From Dioscorea cayenensis subsp. rotundata (taxonomy: Eukaryota; Streptophyta; Magnoliopsida; Dioscoreales; Dioscoreaceae), in contig NC_052472.1 of NCBI RefSeq assembly GCF_009730915.1, forward strand, positions 19,374,382 through 19,438,381: 64,000 bases of DNA. The letters run 5' to 3'. Positions within the stretch are counted from its first letter, which is position 1, and each line of letters begins with the position of its first letter. This document shows, one piece after another, positions 10,091 through 23,400 of this stretch. Under the pieces are notes generated by a model, which made no database searches, was not told where the DNA came from, and saw nothing but the letters and a program-made list of their open reading frames with translations. The position numbers and the translations under genes were made by a program.

Positions 10091-13000
10091 TCAAACGAGT
10101 AGGTTTTGATACATACCCTCAATTAATGGTATGCTGTTTTGACAAGTGGAATCACAAGGATATGGACAATCAACTTCCTTAAATATCCTTCTTTCGAAAT
10201 ACCAATCTCCTACGGCCTCTGCAATTGTCTCGATGCATTTTTATCAGTTGAGTAGAAGACATTCCTTTTATTATTCGGAGTAAATTTGAAGAAAAATATG
10301 CTTTTGAGTACCGTATTTTGTAGTTTCGGTGAATCAGGCGCGAACCAAGTAGTTTGTAATTCACTCTGGCAATGAGCAAAACAGGAGTTTATGTACATGC
10401 CACCATTGCTTGAATTGGTGAACAAGTGCAGCGCATCGAGCATTTTCAATCTGAATCCTGTAAAAGTGAAGAAATTGTAGCAATTGAAGTAGTCGGTTAA
10501 GAAAAGGATTCAAAAATACCTTGAAGGATCAATAACTGAATCGAAGAACATGCTGCAGGGTTTAATTTGCAACGGTTCCAAACCCCATGCGGATCCACTG
10601 AAGGTGGAACAAATATGTGATGGAACTGTTTGACGAAATGAAAATTGAATTAAGCAATTGAAGATTAGAAATCATCATGGAAACCACCAGTTGTGGATAT
10701 GTTGAAGCTAATTACTCACTTGGAATACATCATAGCCTGTGTTTAAGATAAAGTATGGTGTTCTGATATATGGTAATGCATGTTGTGGAAAGAAACACTG
10801 CAGATGAATGGAGGCAGCTTAGAAGTTGAAGTTTCTGAGACATGATCAACTGAAAGAGATCAAACCTTATAAGGATACAAATGAGAACTCAAACAATCTT
10901 GATTCAAATTCTTCAGTACTCCCTGCAAATTATCGACTCAATATGATGATCATGGAATCCAGAATTCAATGAATGAATGGAAATTAGAGATTGAAATGGT
11001 AACAACCTGCAGAGTTTCTAAGCTGTGGAAAAAAGGTCTTATGGTATTGTTCCCAGATATGTCTGTCCTGATGAAAAATAGCAGAGAACCCTCATTAGGA
11101 CCAATTTAAGTATACCAAATTGTGTCTGATGAAGGGTGTGACTGGGATTGGAATTGTGATTACACATCAAGGAAAAATCCTGCATCACTGAGACATTTCA
11201 CTGTTGTATTCTGTGGGAAAAAGTTCGGCAAAATTCATCACAATGAATGAATGTTGCAAGTCCCCCTGCTGAACATCCTGAGAGTAATGCCTGAAGTAAC
11301 ATACATGTCAAATGTTGCCAACAAACTACTAATACTGATATTTAATGGAGAAGAACAACACATATTTGTATATTCAAATTCAAAATTTTCAAAATAACTG
11401 ATATTGAACTATTAGGCACTACAATTAATTCCACTGTCTAAAAATGATGGATGTGTTTGGTTGGAAGTCATTATAAATCATTCAGATTTAAGTCACATAT
11501 AATTGAAGTTATGTGAATTTGAAAAATCGAATTTGATCTGGAGAATTTGGTAAATGATTTACATCAATTTTGGATGTAAACAAAAAAATAGTGTACCTTT
11601 TGTGCAAAGATGAGTCCTTTTGGAAGCAAATCCTGAATTATAGCATCCCAAATTCTTTTTCCTCGGAAGTAAAGTGGGGTAAGTGTCTGTTAGATGAGTC
11701 AAAAGTATTTCATTCAAAGTATTAGAAATAATGGTCTCAGGTTAATTAAACGTGTATAAATGAAAATGAGTTTATATACAGATACTGACAGCATTATATT
11801 CTGAATCACCACCAAAGGATCCTCCATCACAGTACCTAAGCTTCACTCTGTTCCAATTGTAGAAATCTATTCAAAATCAATTATCATTAGTGCAACCTTA
11901 ATCTCAATCCATCATTAATATTTATTAAACACAAAGACAAACTCTAAATCTAAAGTTCAATTATTATTAGAAAAATCTCACACATGCACTAGTGGTTTTT
12001 CAGACAAAAGATGTCTTTTAGGCCAACCCAGTAGCACACATGCAACTGATTTGTGGTTTATTTAGGAAGATATATCGCTGGCGTAATACATCTGGTTTCA
12101 ATGTGACACATTATTCATCTAACCTCCAATTATTATAGATTAAATTTTAATCAATTCTTGAAGTTCCACAGAAAGCTTAAGAAATTTCAGAAATTTATAT
12201 CCATGGACACTAGACATATGAAAATCTAAAATGTATTTATTTAATAAAAAATAGATAAATCATAGTTTATTAAAAATAAAAGCACAGTAGAACAGCTAAT
12301 ATGACAAGAACAGATTAAAAAAGTAAAGAACAAAATGACACCAATATGCTAGAAACTACAAGGCCACCAGAGAGAGAAAGGGAGAAGGAAACAAAATAAC
12401 AAAAGAAAAAGAAGAAAAAGGCCGGTGCAAAAAGTCCACATGCATTATATATATATATATATATGCATTCTTCATTCCCAATATTTTAATCCAAGACCAA
12501 AAACATTCAGTCAAAGTTTGGATGCTTGATGCTAGATCTAATCCACTCAACGTGTGTCGGGGAGATTTGCATATGTAACCCTATAATAATGCATAATTGT
12601 TTTCATCCACATAAGAATAATATGTAATGTACAACCTTCCAATAAATCTGTATATATTATTTTTTTCATATGCATATGAGTTTGTTATAAAATATTGAAT
12701 CAATGTATGTTTTTATGCATTACTATGATAATTAAATAATTAAATAACTTTTAAAAAACATAATATGATATATTTTTATATCCCATTTTAGTTACTAATA
12801 TATATATAAATATATATATATATCATTTTTATATCATGCATAACTTATAAATATGCATAAACTGTTTAAACTTAGATGAAAAATATATAAATATTTTAGT
12901 TACTAAATATAATTTATAATCCTAATCAACAATAGTTTGAATATATTAATTTAAACTGACACTAATTAGCATAAGATTTATTGAAGTAAAAAATCTATTT

Positions 13001-14787
13001 GGTTTACACTATAATATATAAGATCTCTAATATATCAAATTAACAATTTGACACAAAGTTTTGAAGTATAGAGCAATTTATTTCTGACATAATAAAAAAT
13101 ATGGACACGAGTTTTTGGTTTTCTTTAAAAATAGAACATAAGCCATGCTTTCTTCTAAAATCATTTTCTAAAATGAGGATGCAAAACTACTTTCCAAAAA
13201 ATTTTTCATTTGTAAGTTAGCAAAAGACTCACATGGCCTACCTAATGGCCCTAATAATGTTTTCTTGGTCAAAATTTCTCCAAATAATAAAGGGCTTTTT
13301 TTCATTCTGTTTTTCTTTAAAACCTTCTTTTTCTTCTGAAAAAGAAATTGAGATAAAAAGGACCACAAATGGAACCCATGAAAAGATACCTGGGTTCATG
13401 TTGGGGTCATTGCTAAGTATTCCAGAAAAAACTTCGTACTTGTTCATCAACCTTGTGGACCCTCTCCTACTTTTTGATCTCTCGAAACATGACTCCACAT
13501 CGTTGCACCATCCTCCACCCTACATCAACCATCCCACACAGTATCAACGGTTCATATTAATTTCCCAGCAAAATTGCATTAAAACCATTGAATTTACAAT
13601 ATATATATTTTTCGGATAAAGTCGATAAGTTATAAAATGAAAGACAGACGAATGCAGAATCATATCAGTTACATTGGATTGACCGGTTCTCATACAGAAT
13701 TTTCACAAGAAACTTAAAATATAAATTATAATATGAGAGATTTAAAATCACTTAATCATGAACATGAATGATTACCGTTTGATTAGCTACAGTTTGTACA
13801 ACATATTTCTCTATACAAAGGATAAAAATGCTTTTGTATGATTGTATGAATGGAACACAGTCTTTACTTCAAAATAACAAGAAAGAGGAGTACGTGCTTA
13901 CTGTTTGCTTTTTTGCCGTCCAGCCACAAATAAAACGATGCCACGCACTCGGTTTTAGGTTAGTTAGTCTCCTTCACGGAGAAAAACACCCTCCAACATT
14001 CCCACGTTAGAATGATGGGAAATGCTTAATTGGATCATTTATTATATATGTACATAAAAAATAAATTTACAATAATTTAAATTTATTTTAATTTATTTTA
14101 TCTTATTTTTTTATCCCAATTAATCTCTTCAAAACTCACCTTGCTCTAAACCCAACTATTCTCACATCCTAACAGTTCAAGTATGAATTAAATCAAAATG
14201 CAAAATTATAAAAAATAAAATAAAATAAAACTGAAGCTTAAATGTCACATTAAAAGTGAAATCTATTTTTTTTATTTACATATTTTGATTTCTATTTTAA
14301 TCCATCTACTTTTCAAATTTTCCATTTTCATCCGAAACAAAATATTCACATATAATAACATTTAGAACATGATCTCAATTCTCATAATTTAAAATTAATC
14401 AATAATAAAATTTTCTCAAAAATAAAAAAACACTCAAAGACAAACCTAAATCACAATTGAATTTTTCTTAATTTTGTCCATTTTATCAAAAAATAAAAAA
14501 TAAAAAATTCTAAATCACAAACCTCAAACTGGAGCAACCAATTGTGAACACCATTGCCAAACCCTCTGTGAAGATGATAAGCAGCAGCACTCCCATCCAA
14601 GCACACTACCAAATCCCATCCAATGAATCATTCATTCATAAATCAAACAATAAATCAAATAAAATCAAATAAAAAACACCACAAAAAAAGAAAAATTCAA
14701 GGAAATCAAACAAATTAAAAAAAAAAAGAAAAGAAAAAGGACATGGATACCTGCTCCTTTGGATGCAGCATCTGGAACCAGTGTCAT
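10091..14787 (-). CDS. Pectin acetylesterase, 12 exons, with at least one frame break
   Basis: Pectin acetylesterases (CAZy CE13, Notum-like) remove acetyl groups from wall pectin. Exons fitted to GT/AG sites (minus): 14751-14787, 14523-14605, 13390-13519, 11790-11866, 11597-11686, 11164-11290, 11007-11067, 10866-10922, 10720-10797, 10520-10625, 10312-10457, 10091-10228. Landmarks in order: [84 protein letters not shown] (nucleophile Ser), [17 protein letters not shown] (likely Asp), [10 protein letters not shown] (likely His). Exon 6 is 127 bases but its junctions need 128 or 125; the break is just after IHCDEF. The exon 4/5 junction also does not fit cleanly. Exon 1 codes only [12 protein letters not shown], with a stop in frame upstream, so no signal peptide is visible. 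Either a recent pseudogene or base errors in a real gene. Confidence 0.85.
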
Positions 14788-14958
14788 GGCCACCAGTAGC
14801 CTCTCTCCCTCTACCTTCTTCTTCTCTGCTCCGATCTCTCCAAGATCCCATCATCACCATCGCCATCGCCATCAGCGCCCATGCTCCCCATTCTCTCGAG
14901 AAGAAGAGAAGAAGAAAGAAGAAGGATTTCGATTTGGGTGATTTGTTTTTTGGAGTGG

Positions 14959-14970
14959 GTTTTTATAGCT
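14959..14970 (-). promoter_or_regulatory. TATA box candidate for the pectin acetylesterase gene
   Basis: The minus strand reads AGCTATAAAAACCC here, about 175 bases upstream of the exon 1 ATG at 14787. A start near 14930 would give a leader with a CT-rich tract and several out-of-frame ATGs between 14890 and 14850. The first opens a short frame ending in four arginines. The position is sensible, but only the motif supports it. Confidence 0.5.
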
Positions 14971-14989
14971 AGTGAGAGTGAGGAAAATG

Positions 14990-17900
14990 AAGGGCTGAGA
15001 TTAGAAGAGAGCACGAATCTTAAAGAAGATGAGTGATGGGAGTGTGAATGATGGTTGTTGGTGGTGGGGCCCAAGTCCTTGGTTATGAATTATTATTGTT
15101 GTTGTTGTTGCCATTGCTGATGAAAAAGACCACGCGCCGGCATATTTATTTTATTAATTTTTAAAATTTTTATATTTTTATATTTATTATTTTTAATTTA
15201 GTTTATTTGGTTTAATTTTTTTAGGAAATGTGAAGATTAGTGTTTTGTTTTGATGGGAGAGATGCATGCAAGTTGTTGGATTCTTCAGCCACTACAAGAA
15301 AGTGATATATGCTTAGTTATCCAATTATATGGAGATGATTGATGATTAATTAATTATGACTTGTTATTTGGCCCTGCTTTTTGTTGAAAAGTGGTGGCTT
15401 TTTTTTTTTTTTGGAGTATAAGAAAATTAATTAATTACAAATTGAAAAATGAACTAAATTAATATTATATATATATATATATAAAGACTAATTAATTCGC
15501 ATGAGCTCATGCTTCCATTTTATCCATTACTTTCGAATCATGAATAAATTGGTTAGATCACATTTATTGCACATGGTAAAATTAAATTTTGTCTCAAACT
15601 CTCCCTTTTTTTAAGTGTTTTTACAAATACAAGTCCTCCCATTGAGGGTGCCAAAAAATAAACAAGGTGTACCCTTTACAGTGACTGAATGATTTTTTCA
15701 AAATTTATTACGTGTGATTGGTTAATACGCATGTCAATGAGAATATGTTACTTGCGTCCAAGATAATATATCAAGAACTATAATGCATTGGAAATCTCTT
15801 GTTATGTAACTTTAGAGGAGTAGAGAATATGATTTTCGCACAGAAAACTAATACTGGAACTTATGCACAATGCATAAACAATACTCAATAGTATCAAATC
15901 TTAGTGAACAATGAATGAATTGTACTTTTAAAGTACCACTGATGTTGGTTTCAAGCCTGAGCCAAACCATTCACTGTCAAGCCGAACTTAAATTATAGAA
16001 AAATTGCTGCATTTATATATACTTTGACATAGTATATTTAATTTGGGCAATACGCTCTAAATAAATAACCAATAGCATAAACTATAGAAAAAAAAAATGC
16101 TATTACCGTTTATAATTATTTTCTAGATATTTCTCCTTGTTTTCTAATTTATCTTAGGCCATATATTTCTTATGATTTTATGCATTTCCTCAAATGCTAA
16201 TTTGTAGATTTTAAAAATTGAAAAATATGGATTAGATTTAAATAATATGATATAAAAATTTGGAGGGAAAAAAAGTTAACTGATGTGATATATGAACAAC
16301 TTATTAAGAGCTTGATGTTTTGCTCCTAACTACCATAAATTATGTGGATAAAAAGTGGTCTCTCAAACACTGAGTTCGACTTCAAAATGAAGGAAAAAGG
16401 GGTATATGTTGATTTTTTACGTTTAATTAATATAATCGTCCTCTAATTAAAGTTTAATATATTATCACAACCACAAACAATGGTTACTAACAATAGAATA
16501 TAAATTGAAATGATTTTTTTAGATTGTTGATATGAAAATTTATAATTTTCTGTTACGGATAGAATATAAATTGTGTCTGTGTTCTTTAATGGTTGTTTTG
16601 TATATTGTTTTTCTATTTTTTTTTATTTTCTGATTTTGCCATATTCATAAGGCTGGTGTGAAAAATATTGTTCATGAATTAAGAGTTTTCAATGAATTTG
16701 CAATGTAAAATTTTCCAAAAAATATTTCAATAATATTTTTAAATAAAATTTCGAGCAAAAATATTATAGAAGAAGAAGAAGTTTTTAATGAACGAAAAAT
16801 ATTTTTAAAAATTAAGATATTTAATATTTTATTTTCAATGCAAAAATCTTATTTGTCACTAATAATAAGGTGAAAAAATTATCATAGATTTGAAGATAGT
16901 CAAATACGGAAGTCATGTCGAATCTAAAACGTAAGTGACCCTCGCGATGTGTGTGACAAATGCTAACAACTTAAATGATTATTGTGATCAATAAAAGTGC
17001 AAAAAATACAATATATAAATATATATAATTTTAGGACAAATTTTTAAAAACATTTTAAATTAAATTGTGGTGATGAGGAGAGAGGTTATAATAATGGAAG
17101 TAGAAATTTTTTATCTGTGCCATTTAAGATCAATAATATAATATTCAGTGAATTATTGCATTTATGTCTATAACTCTTACTATAAAACCTTAATAAATGA
17201 ATATTTAATAAATTAATAATTTTGATTTTTTTGGGTTTCAATTCGGGATAGCAAACTAATTTATTATTTTTACTAAATATATGCATAAGATAATATATAT
17301 TTTTTTAAAACTCTTTGAGACCAACGAAATATAAATTAGTAATTCATTAAATACATTGAAAAAAAATATCATACAAAATTCATAATGTTGTTTTTTTAAT
17401 ACTACTTCTATTTTTAAACTTTACTCTTTTTTAAAACTAGGCATATAAAGTTATTAGTTTATTTTTTGTCTATAAACTAAATTTAATCTCATTCTTGGTG
17501 ATTTAGAATATATACACTATATTTCGTATATTTTTCTTATGCTACAACAACTATATACATATTAGTAGAAAAACCTCTTTCAGAGAAACATTTAGTAAAA
17601 TACAATTATCATTTGGATTTTGATCTTGATTGTCATCAATCGGCATGTGATTCCATGATATTACCATTTTCATTATAATAGTTCAAAAGCCATTCAATAT
17701 CCATTGCATGTCTATACTATAAATTAGAAATAATTTTTTAAAATTTTATGGATGCCCTTTATTAACCAATATTATCAAAAACTATTCTTATTTCTGATCC
17801 AATTTTGATGTTCCAAAAACAATTTGTAATAGATGTCTTTACATTAATATTCTAAGCAAAATTGATTAACATAATAGCACCCAATATGTTAATTTTTTTC

Positions 17901-18196
17901 GAAATTTATTGCTTCCACTCAATTATGTAAAATATAAAAACTCCCTTTAAATTAATAAATATTTATTTACTGAACTGTGCTGTAGTTGGATTAGAGGTTG
18001 AGATTACAAATTTGTGAAATTATTATATTACCATTCTTACTAAAATGAATGGAGTGATCCTATTAAGTATTGAGATATATAATTGCAAAACTATTGGAAA
18101 TTGTTTAAAGCTCAACTCATTGCATATTTTCCTTTATTCCATAACATTAACATTGACAACATATATTAAAATTAATATAGTTTATAGATAAAATTT
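14990..18196. other. Intergenic, no gene seen
   Basis: AT-rich sequence with short simple runs (TTG repeats near 15092, T-run near 15399, TA run near 15464-15482). About 16050-16180 resembles 1884-2010. A minus-strand stretch near 17640-17715 would read MDIEWLLNYYNENGN, but it has no assignable family or splice context. Confidence 0.5.
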
Positions 18197-19174
18197 CTAC
18201 TTATGTTTATTTTTTGATTCTTTTCTAAAATTAAAAAATCTTGGCCATCTAATATGCTGTAAAGCTATATTCAAAATGGTACAATAAATAGACCGCGATT
18301 GCTTTTTAACCTCGTCGAAATTCTTCTCATCATCTAAAAATTCTGCATCTACCTACACAAATATGAAAAATAAAATAAGACTTTAAAATCCCTTTATTAG
18401 TAATTTTTTAAAATAATAAAAAAAAACCAGTTGTTTTTACTTACATTTGAGATGAACTTGAAGCCAAGTTTGAGTTCTCCCTCATATGAACCATCTTTAA
18501 GAACAACATTGTATGGAGCTGGCTTGAGTTCCATGTGACCTTTCTTTTCTCCTTCTCTCAAGATGGCCCTCAAATGAACTCTATATTCAAAATAATCATG
18601 TGTTTTATAAGCATAGAATTAAAAATTTTTAATGCACGTATATACTCATATAAAAAAAAAATCACTATAAAATTAAAAATATATATTAGAGTGGAAGATT
18701 TGGGAAGTGTTACATTGCTTCACCAATTGGAAGGTCATGTGTGAATTTGTCCTTCTCCATTACTGTTATTCTGAGTTGAGTTAAAGCTTTCCATTGTGAT
18801 GATGGGAGCTTGAATGTGATTTTCTCATTCCACCAAACTTTCTCATTTTTCCTGAAATAAATTAAGTAAACAAATTTGTATATGTAAATTATGTGAATTT
18901 TATAGTTTTGTTTTTAAAAATGTTTTTCTTTATTTTACTTAAAAATTAGGCTTGATTATATATTTTCAGAAACAAAAGCAAAAAGTAATTCAAAACTAGA
19001 TGTTAATATTATATTTCATATTTTCATGATGAAATTAATCAAATTATACATATAAATTTATGTGTGTGATATATATATATGTAGCTATATGAATATGAAT
19101 AACAAACCGGTTGAAGTTTTGCTTGTGCAGAGTCTTAGTCCCACATTGCATAACCACATACTGGCTTGATGATC
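18197..19174 (-). CDS. C2-domain protein (elicitor-responsive / phloem PP16-like), 3' exons, 5' end lost near gap
   Basis: Four exons fit GT/AG sites on the minus strand: 19108-19174, 18714-18851, 18445-18580 and 18197-18352. They join in one open frame. The product reads SSSQYVVMQCGTKTLHK, KVWWNEKITFKLPSSQWKA, LRITVMEKDKFTHDLPIGEA, then LKPAPYNVVLKDGSYEGELK and LGFKFISNVDAEFLDDEKN, with a stop TAG at 18197-18199. This is the second half of a C2 fold as in small plant C2 proteins (calcium-dependent lipid binding, often defence- or phloem-linked). The order Y-V-V-x-x-C, W-N-E, V-x-x-x-D and G-E-(I/L)-x-L-x-x-x-F supports it. The first exon(s) must lie above 19174, and I see none before the gap at 19473. 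Function in this plant is inferred from family only. Confidence 0.7.
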
Positions 19175-19472
19175 CTACAAATCGAAATTAACTAGCAGTT
19201 AATGAAGATATAGAATTTTTATTTTTGATAAAATGATATAGAAATTTTTAAACAGATATATGTACATTAAATCATGATAATTAAGACTTAAGCTAAACAA
19301 GTACTTATCTTTCACATTATTAGAGAATTTTTCAAAATAAAAGATTGTTATCTTCATTTTTGGCTACTCACAATTTAGTTCTACAAAAATATGTCACACA
19401 TATAAGTCCAATTATCTCATATACCGACAAATTTTTGTTTTAGTTAATTTATGCTAAAGCAAATCAAAACTA

Positions 19473-20472
19473 NNNNNNNNNNNNNNNNNNNNNNNNNNNN
19501 NNNNNNNNNNNNNNNNNNNNNNNNNNNNNNNNNNNNNNNNNNNNNNNNNNNNNNNNNNNNNNNNNNNNNNNNNNNNNNNNNNNNNNNNNNNNNNNNNNNN
19601 NNNNNNNNNNNNNNNNNNNNNNNNNNNNNNNNNNNNNNNNNNNNNNNNNNNNNNNNNNNNNNNNNNNNNNNNNNNNNNNNNNNNNNNNNNNNNNNNNNNN
19701 NNNNNNNNNNNNNNNNNNNNNNNNNNNNNNNNNNNNNNNNNNNNNNNNNNNNNNNNNNNNNNNNNNNNNNNNNNNNNNNNNNNNNNNNNNNNNNNNNNNN
19801 NNNNNNNNNNNNNNNNNNNNNNNNNNNNNNNNNNNNNNNNNNNNNNNNNNNNNNNNNNNNNNNNNNNNNNNNNNNNNNNNNNNNNNNNNNNNNNNNNNNN
19901 NNNNNNNNNNNNNNNNNNNNNNNNNNNNNNNNNNNNNNNNNNNNNNNNNNNNNNNNNNNNNNNNNNNNNNNNNNNNNNNNNNNNNNNNNNNNNNNNNNNN
20001 NNNNNNNNNNNNNNNNNNNNNNNNNNNNNNNNNNNNNNNNNNNNNNNNNNNNNNNNNNNNNNNNNNNNNNNNNNNNNNNNNNNNNNNNNNNNNNNNNNNN
20101 NNNNNNNNNNNNNNNNNNNNNNNNNNNNNNNNNNNNNNNNNNNNNNNNNNNNNNNNNNNNNNNNNNNNNNNNNNNNNNNNNNNNNNNNNNNNNNNNNNNN
20201 NNNNNNNNNNNNNNNNNNNNNNNNNNNNNNNNNNNNNNNNNNNNNNNNNNNNNNNNNNNNNNNNNNNNNNNNNNNNNNNNNNNNNNNNNNNNNNNNNNNN
20301 NNNNNNNNNNNNNNNNNNNNNNNNNNNNNNNNNNNNNNNNNNNNNNNNNNNNNNNNNNNNNNNNNNNNNNNNNNNNNNNNNNNNNNNNNNNNNNNNNNNN
20401 NNNNNNNNNNNNNNNNNNNNNNNNNNNNNNNNNNNNNNNNNNNNNNNNNNNNNNNNNNNNNNNNNNNNNNNN
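19473..20472. other. Assembly gap, 1000 N
   Basis: Exactly 1000 undetermined bases, so a placeholder length and not a measured one. It abuts the 3' end of the minus-strand LINE at 20473 and probably hides that LINE's tail and the 5' exons of the C2 gene. Confidence 0.99.
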
Positions 20473-23400
20473 AAGTTTCGCCTTAGCACCATCTCGCAAG
20501 AGCATCGAACCACGACTAGAGCATACGATTAATACATAATGTAATGCAAGTAGGTGCAAAATTTTTATCATTGAAAAATTCTATCATCATGCGTAATCCA
20601 AATATTCCGCACTAACGCCTTGACTACAAGGTCCACTCGCTACCCCTACTGCTGGGCTCACATATCCCTCCACTCCCCGCCACACCCCAATCATTGAAGT
20701 CTGAGGTCTCTAACGCCCAAAGTCCATGAAAGTAGCCCCACACTTCCCTCGCAATGTAAGCACTTAAGGAACAGTGATCCATGTATTCTCAGATCCGCAT
20801 GGCACATGACACAAGTTGCAGTTGGGAGTTTGTTACATCGTCTTAATTCCAAGTTATCCATTGTCAAAATCTTATTTTTCCAGACCAACCAGTTAAAAAT
20901 GTTAATCTTCTTTGGGCATTTACTTTTCCAAAAGAATTTTGCAATTTCACACCTCACACCCCCATCAATAAGGAAGTTATAGAGTGACTTTACGAGAAAG
21001 CCCCGGTTCCATTAAGCGCCCATCTTTTTATGTCCTTCACATCATTCCCACTATTCCGCCACCTATCTCTAATTTGAACTAAATCTGCATCCTCGTAGAA
21101 AGGATGCCCCTCGCAAGTGTGCCAAACCTTGAAAGAAGCGCCATGTTGTCCACACTCTCCGCATCGATCATGCCACACATACATTGGGTGCTCACCGTTG
21201 AGCCATCTATCTTTCCGTAAGAAAAGTGTTCGCACTGAATTAACTTCACTTAGGACACAAAGACCGTAAGATCGTGATACACGCTCAGACCCCATGCCGT
21301 AAGAACGACATCCTTCCCCTCCTTTTTAGTGAATGTATCCTCGCAACTACTACCGTAATTAATCGAATCACCCCGCCTCCTCCCACTCACTCGCTATTTG
21401 CTAACTTCCACCACCACTTCCCCAAAGCAGAGCCAGTCGAAGTGATGAAGATCGAGGATCCCCACCCACCTTGCTCCTTGGCCCTAAGACAGCAGCTTTC
21501 CAGCTTAACTAACCCTACACCCTGTGTTTATCAATGTCCCGCCCCGACCATAAAAAATCCCTTCTTATCCGGTCAATGGCTTTAATCACCCACGCAGGCA
21601 GACGGAAGATAGACATCCAATATGTTGGAATTGCCGACAACACCGAGTTTAACAGGGTAATACGCCCGCCAATGGAAAGATACCTACTCTTCCAAGAAGT
21701 TAATCGCTTACGCACTTTAGCAATAAGGCCTTCCCAATCCCTCGCTCACTGGGGCCTCCTCCCGAGATTGGGATGCCCAAGTAAGTAACCGGTAACAACC
21801 CAACATTACAGTTCAAAGTCCCCGCAGCTGCCTCCTCAGGGTGCACCCCTTTCCTCACCGAGTAAAGGCACGTCTTAGAGAAGTTCACCCTGAGGCCTGA
21901 CATACCTACCATGGAATAAAAATTAGTTCACCTGGAGGCCGGACATACCTTCAATCCATCCCATCCACCTGCTACCAAAGCCCCGAGCTTTGAGTAGGTC
22001 CAAAAGGAATTCCTAGTCCACCATGTCGAAAGCCTTCGCGAAATCCACTTTCAAGATGTACCCCGGAAGTCTTCTTTTATTCATGCTAAAAATCGCCTCA
22101 CCATCGCCACGTTGTCCGCATGCATCTCCCTTCGTAAATGCAGATTGGGAATTGTCCACCAAATCGCTCCATCACCCATCGAGCCTAGTAGCCGTAATTT
22201 TTGGAAACAATTTTAAGAGATGAATTAATAAGACCTGAGTGGGTCTATAGTCTCCTCGGATTCAGTGTGACACCACCTTGAGGAGAGTACAATGTTCGCC
22301 TAATCGATCCTTTCTAAATTAGCTCTTCCAAAATAGAAACCTCACGTAGCTTGAAAATGTCGCCCCTGACCGCCTCTGTAATTTGTTGAAGAAGTGGATC
22401 GAATCCATCCCGGTCCTGTGGGGCTTTATCCCCCTAGACTGAAGACCGCATCCTTAACCTCAATCATTGTAAAAAGGCCTATCCACCAGCTGATCCACAT
22501 GTCTCTTGTTTGCTAAGAGCTTAGACAAGTCCACTCTTGAGTCTCCATGTCCGCTGTTTCCAAAATTGTTGTTGAAACCGATTAACAAACATCCTTCCCA
22601 CCGCTTTTGGGTCCGAAATGAGCCTACCCTCATGAAAGACACCCGGGATAAGGTTCCGCGATTTCTCCCATTCGCCTATAGAGTGGAAGAATTTAGTGTT
22701 CTCGCCACCTTCCTCGCAGCCCAATCGAAGCCCTCGACCTTTGCCGCCAAAGAATTTCCTCTTGTTCATGTAATATCTTCTAACGAATTCAAAAGGTGGA
22801 GCTCCCCGAGCAAGCTCATCCGCGACAAAAATCCTAGCCTCCTTATGACATCTAACTTCTCCACCTCATGTAGAAGGTTAAGCTTCTTTAACTTGATAGA
22901 CCCAAAACAAACTTTGGCCCATCTCCTTAGCCGCCCCCCGAGTCCAACATGCGCTTAGCAACCACAAAAAGCACCACACCTTTCGTGAGTCATCTCCATC
23001 CACCATTGTCGCACAAGGTGCATAAAACCCTCCGCCGTAAACCACACTAGCTCGAACCTAAAGTTTCTAGGGATAGAGCAGTGTCCCCCCACTTCGAGCC
23101 GGATGGGAACATGATCCGATCCTAGCCTAGGTAAACAATTTTGGACCGTACATAGGAAGCGATCACCCAGCGACGCTCACAAAAAAATCGGGTCCGGGCC
23201 ACCCAAATAGGTCCACCTGCCCGTTGGTCCAAGAGTATCTCCTCCCAACTGCCATCGGTTCACAAAGATGGACTTCCTGCAGAAAACGATTAGCCGAATG
23301 AAGATCCCTCATGTTTGGGGGTCCCGCACGGTTTATCTTCAATGGAGAAAATGGCATTGAAGTCCCCACGTAGTACCCAGGGAATTAGGGATCACCACTA

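Larger units (their letters stand above)
8086..10300 (+). repeat. Direct segmental duplication, copy 2
   Basis: Counterpart of 134-1850, about 7.95 kb away in the same orientation. Here the HAD part is dead and the convergent pectin acetylesterase end is complete. The interval 8908-10090 is 3' flank shared with 399-1740. It includes ATTATAAAATTTAAGCC near 9480 and GAATACTGCAT near 9612, and has no additional gene. Confidence 0.8.

Noticed and set aside
19444..20571. Long frames of 340-375 codons across 19473-20472 (and similar ones at 54591-55860)
   Set aside because: They are open only because the interior is N.
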